8,231 bases of DNA. Origin: Verrucomicrobiota bacterium (lineage in GTDB: Bacteria; Verrucomicrobiota; Verrucomicrobiia; Chthoniobacterales; UBA10450). Positions 6,994-8,231 of the stretch are shown one piece after another. Location: the NCBI GenBank assembly GCA_003219995.1, contig QHRC01000084.1, positions 1 to 8,231 of the forward strand, written 5' to 3'. The notes beneath the pieces are model-generated. The model saw only the letters and a program-made list of their open reading frames with translations. It did not search any database and was not told the DNA's origin. The position numbers and the translations under genes are program-made. Position 1 is the first letter of the stretch; every line of letters begins with the position of its first letter.

Positions 6994-7853
6994 TGGAAAG
7001 CGCCGCAATAATTGATCCGCCGATGATCACACCCGTGTCACTTCCGCAGCAACAGGTGACTTCCGATTCCGGGTCCGCCGATGTCGCGCCCGAGCGACCG
7101 CATGCCTTTGCGGTGGAACGATTGTCGATCTTTTATGGAGAGAAGAAAGCGATCGAGGACGTCACTCTCACCATTCCGTCCAAAATGATCACAGCAATTA
7201 TCGGTCCGAGCGGTTGCGGCAAGTCCACTCTTCTGCGCTCGCTCAATCGGATGCACGAGCTCGTTCCGAACACACGGATCGAGGGCAAAGTGCTTTTTGC
7301 CGGCAAAGACATCTATGCGCCTGAGGTCGATCCCGTCGTCATCCGCCGGCGCATCGGAATGGTTTTTCAAAAATCGAATCCATTTCCAACCATGTCGATT
7401 GCGGAGAATGTTCTCGTCGGTTTAAAACTGAACGGCGTGCGCGATCGCGCCTTCCTCCGCGAACGGCTCGAGCAATCGCTCCGGATGGCGGCGCTGTGGG
7501 ACGAAGTGAAAGACGATCTGCACAAACCCGGCATCAGCTTGTCCGGTGGTCAACAGCAGCGGCTTTGCATTGCCCGCGCCGTCGCGGTTGAGCCTGAAGT
7601 TCTTCTGATGGATGAACCCGCTTCGGCGCTCGACCCGATTGCAACCGCGAAAATCGAGGAGCTCATCCACGAACTTAGTTCCAATTACACCGTCGTCATC
7701 GTCACGCACAACATGCAGCAGGCGGGACGGTGCTCCGACTACACCGCCTTTCTTTACCTCGGGCGCCTGATCGAGTTTGCGTCGACGACAAAGATTTTCA
7801 CAAATCCGAGCGAGCGACAGACGGAAGATTATATTACGGGCCGGTTCGGCTGA
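6993..7853 (+). CDS. pstB: PstB, phosphate import ATPase
   Basis: PstB is the ABC ATPase that drives phosphate import on the cytoplasmic face of PstCA. This 286-residue protein has Walker A GPSGCGKS at 71-78, Q-loop Q126 in [13 protein letters not shown] signature LSGGQ at 183-187, Walker B VLLMDEP at 203-209 with catalytic E208, D-loop SALDP at 211-215, and switch H239. The PstB-specific [16 protein letters not shown] (238-253) and the C-terminal [11 protein letters not shown] separate it from other ABC ATPases. It is about 30 residues longer than E. coli PstB because of an N-terminal Pro/Ser-rich tail (about 1-37); an internal ATG at codon 11 is a possible start, but the ATG at 6993 gives the coupled TGATG junction with pstA. 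Phosphate specificity is secure from motifs and neighbours. Confidence 0.97.
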   Translation: MESAAIIDPPMITPVSLPQQQVTSDSGSADVAPERPHAFAVERLSIFYGEKKAIEDVTLTIPSKMITAIIGPSGCGKSTLLRSLNRMHELVPNTRIEGKVLFAGKDIYAPEVDPVVIRRRIGMVFQKSNPFPTMSIAENVLVGLKLNGVRDRAFLRERLEQSLRMAALWDEVKDDLHKPGISLSGGQQQRLCIARAVAVEPEVLLMDEPASALDPIATAKIEELIHELSSNYTVVIVTHNMQQAGRCSDYTAFLYLGRLIEFASTTKIFTNPSERQTEDYITGRFG

Positions 7854-7866
7854 TTAGATCGGCATC

Positions 7867-7872
7867 GGAAAG
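7867..7872 (+). promoter_or_regulatory. Ribosome binding site deciding the phoU GTG start
   Basis: GGAAAG lies 6 bases before the GTG at 7879, a good Shine-Dalgarno placement. It is the clearest such site in the window, where other genes mostly lack one, and it supports a GTG start for phoU. A TAG stop in the phoU frame at 7855-7857 limits any longer form. Confidence 0.6.
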
Positions 7873-7878
7873 ATCGAC

Positions 7879-8231
7879 GTGATTGCGCCAAAACATATTC
7901 TCGGAACGTTCGACGAGGCGCTCGCTTCGCTGCGCAACAACGTGCTGATGATGGCGGGCCTGACCGAGCGCAGCCTCGACCGCGCGATGAAAGGTTTGTT
8001 CCAGAGGGACGACGATCTTTGCGCGAACGCGATCGCCGACGACGAAGAGATCGATCAGCTCGAGAAACAGATCGACAAAGACGGCGTGGACATTCTGCTG
8101 CGGTTTCAACCGGTGGCGTCCGATCTGCGCCGTGTCGTTTCGGCGATGAAACTGAGCTCGAACCTCGAGCGCATGGCTGATCAGGCGACAAACATCGCGC
8201 GGCGGGCCCGAAAATTGAACCGCCATCCGCC
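7879..8231 (+). CDS. phoU: PhoU, phosphate transport/signalling regulator (N-terminal ~117 residues; runs off right edge)
   Basis: PhoU is a cytoplasmic helical-bundle protein that restrains the Pst transporter and keeps PhoR in its inhibiting state when phosphate is plentiful. The frame opens with GTG at 7879 (protein begins MIAPKHILGTFDEAL) and stays open to the edge, giving about 117 of a usual ~220-240 residues, the first of the two three-helix bundles. Family motifs: ADDEEIDQLEKQID (53-66) and SNLERMADQATNIARRA (94-110), the latter with the ExxxD metal-cluster pattern E97/D101 known in PhoU structures. RFQPVASDLRRVVSAMK (75-91) is also typical. It follows pstB by 25 nt and is likely the last gene of the pst operon. 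Confidence 0.93.
   Translation, partial: MIAPKHILGTFDEALASLRNNVLMMAGLTERSLDRAMKGLFQRDDDLCANAIADDEEIDQLEKQIDKDGVDILLRFQPVASDLRRVVSAMKLSSNLERMADQATNIARRARKLNRHP

Noticed and set aside
7834..8226. A 130-codon minus-strand frame at the right end, with a similar one at 7829-8191
   Set aside because: Both are antisense to the phoU start, whose encoded motifs (NLERMADQATNIA) clearly identify the plus strand as coding.

Overview
The window carries two oppositely oriented blocks. On the minus strand, from position 1715 off the left edge, lies the first ~571 codons of uvrA (excinuclease ABC subunit A). On the plus strand, from 1785 off the right edge, lies a compact phosphate-sensing and phosphate-uptake cluster: a small 88-residue helical protein, a PhoB-type response regulator, a PhoR-type histidine kinase, PstS, PstC, PstA, PstB and the start of PhoU. 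There are no RNA genes, transposases or CRISPR arrays, and no stretch over 300 bases lacks a gene. The two blocks diverge from a 69-base spacer (1716-1784).

Organism: a diderm bacterium of moderately high GC with few canonical Shine-Dalgarno sites. PstS has a Sec signal peptide but no lipobox, which fits an outer-membrane-bearing cell. The UvrA variant and the general style of the proteins suggest Verrucomicrobiota, perhaps a soil Chthoniobacterales-like lineage. That placement is an impression from sequence style, not a search result, and is only moderately secure.

How the genes work together: PstS binds periplasmic phosphate, PstC and PstA form the inner-membrane channel, and PstB supplies ATP hydrolysis. 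In well-studied bacteria PhoU links transporter state to PhoR, which phosphorylates PhoB, and PhoB then activates genes with Pho boxes. Here a Pho-box-like set of 11-bp-phased repeats (4063-4091) sits just after phoR and just before pstS, as expected if PhoB switches on pstSCAB-phoU. Junctions are tight: phoB-phoR 6 nt, pstC-pstA 4-nt overlap, pstA-pstB 1-nt overlap, pstB-phoU 25 nt.

Most of the window is an ordinary Pho regulon. The items worth a second look are (1) an in-frame, nested-palindrome insertion of about 65 bp inside uvrA, resembling a mobile palindromic element that entered a coding sequence; (2) loss of the first CxxC pair of the UvrA zinc module right beside that insertion; and (3) the small protein before phoB, whose sequence looks like a stand-alone histidine-kinase dimerization/phosphotransfer helix pair with a candidate phospho-accepting histidine (H25).
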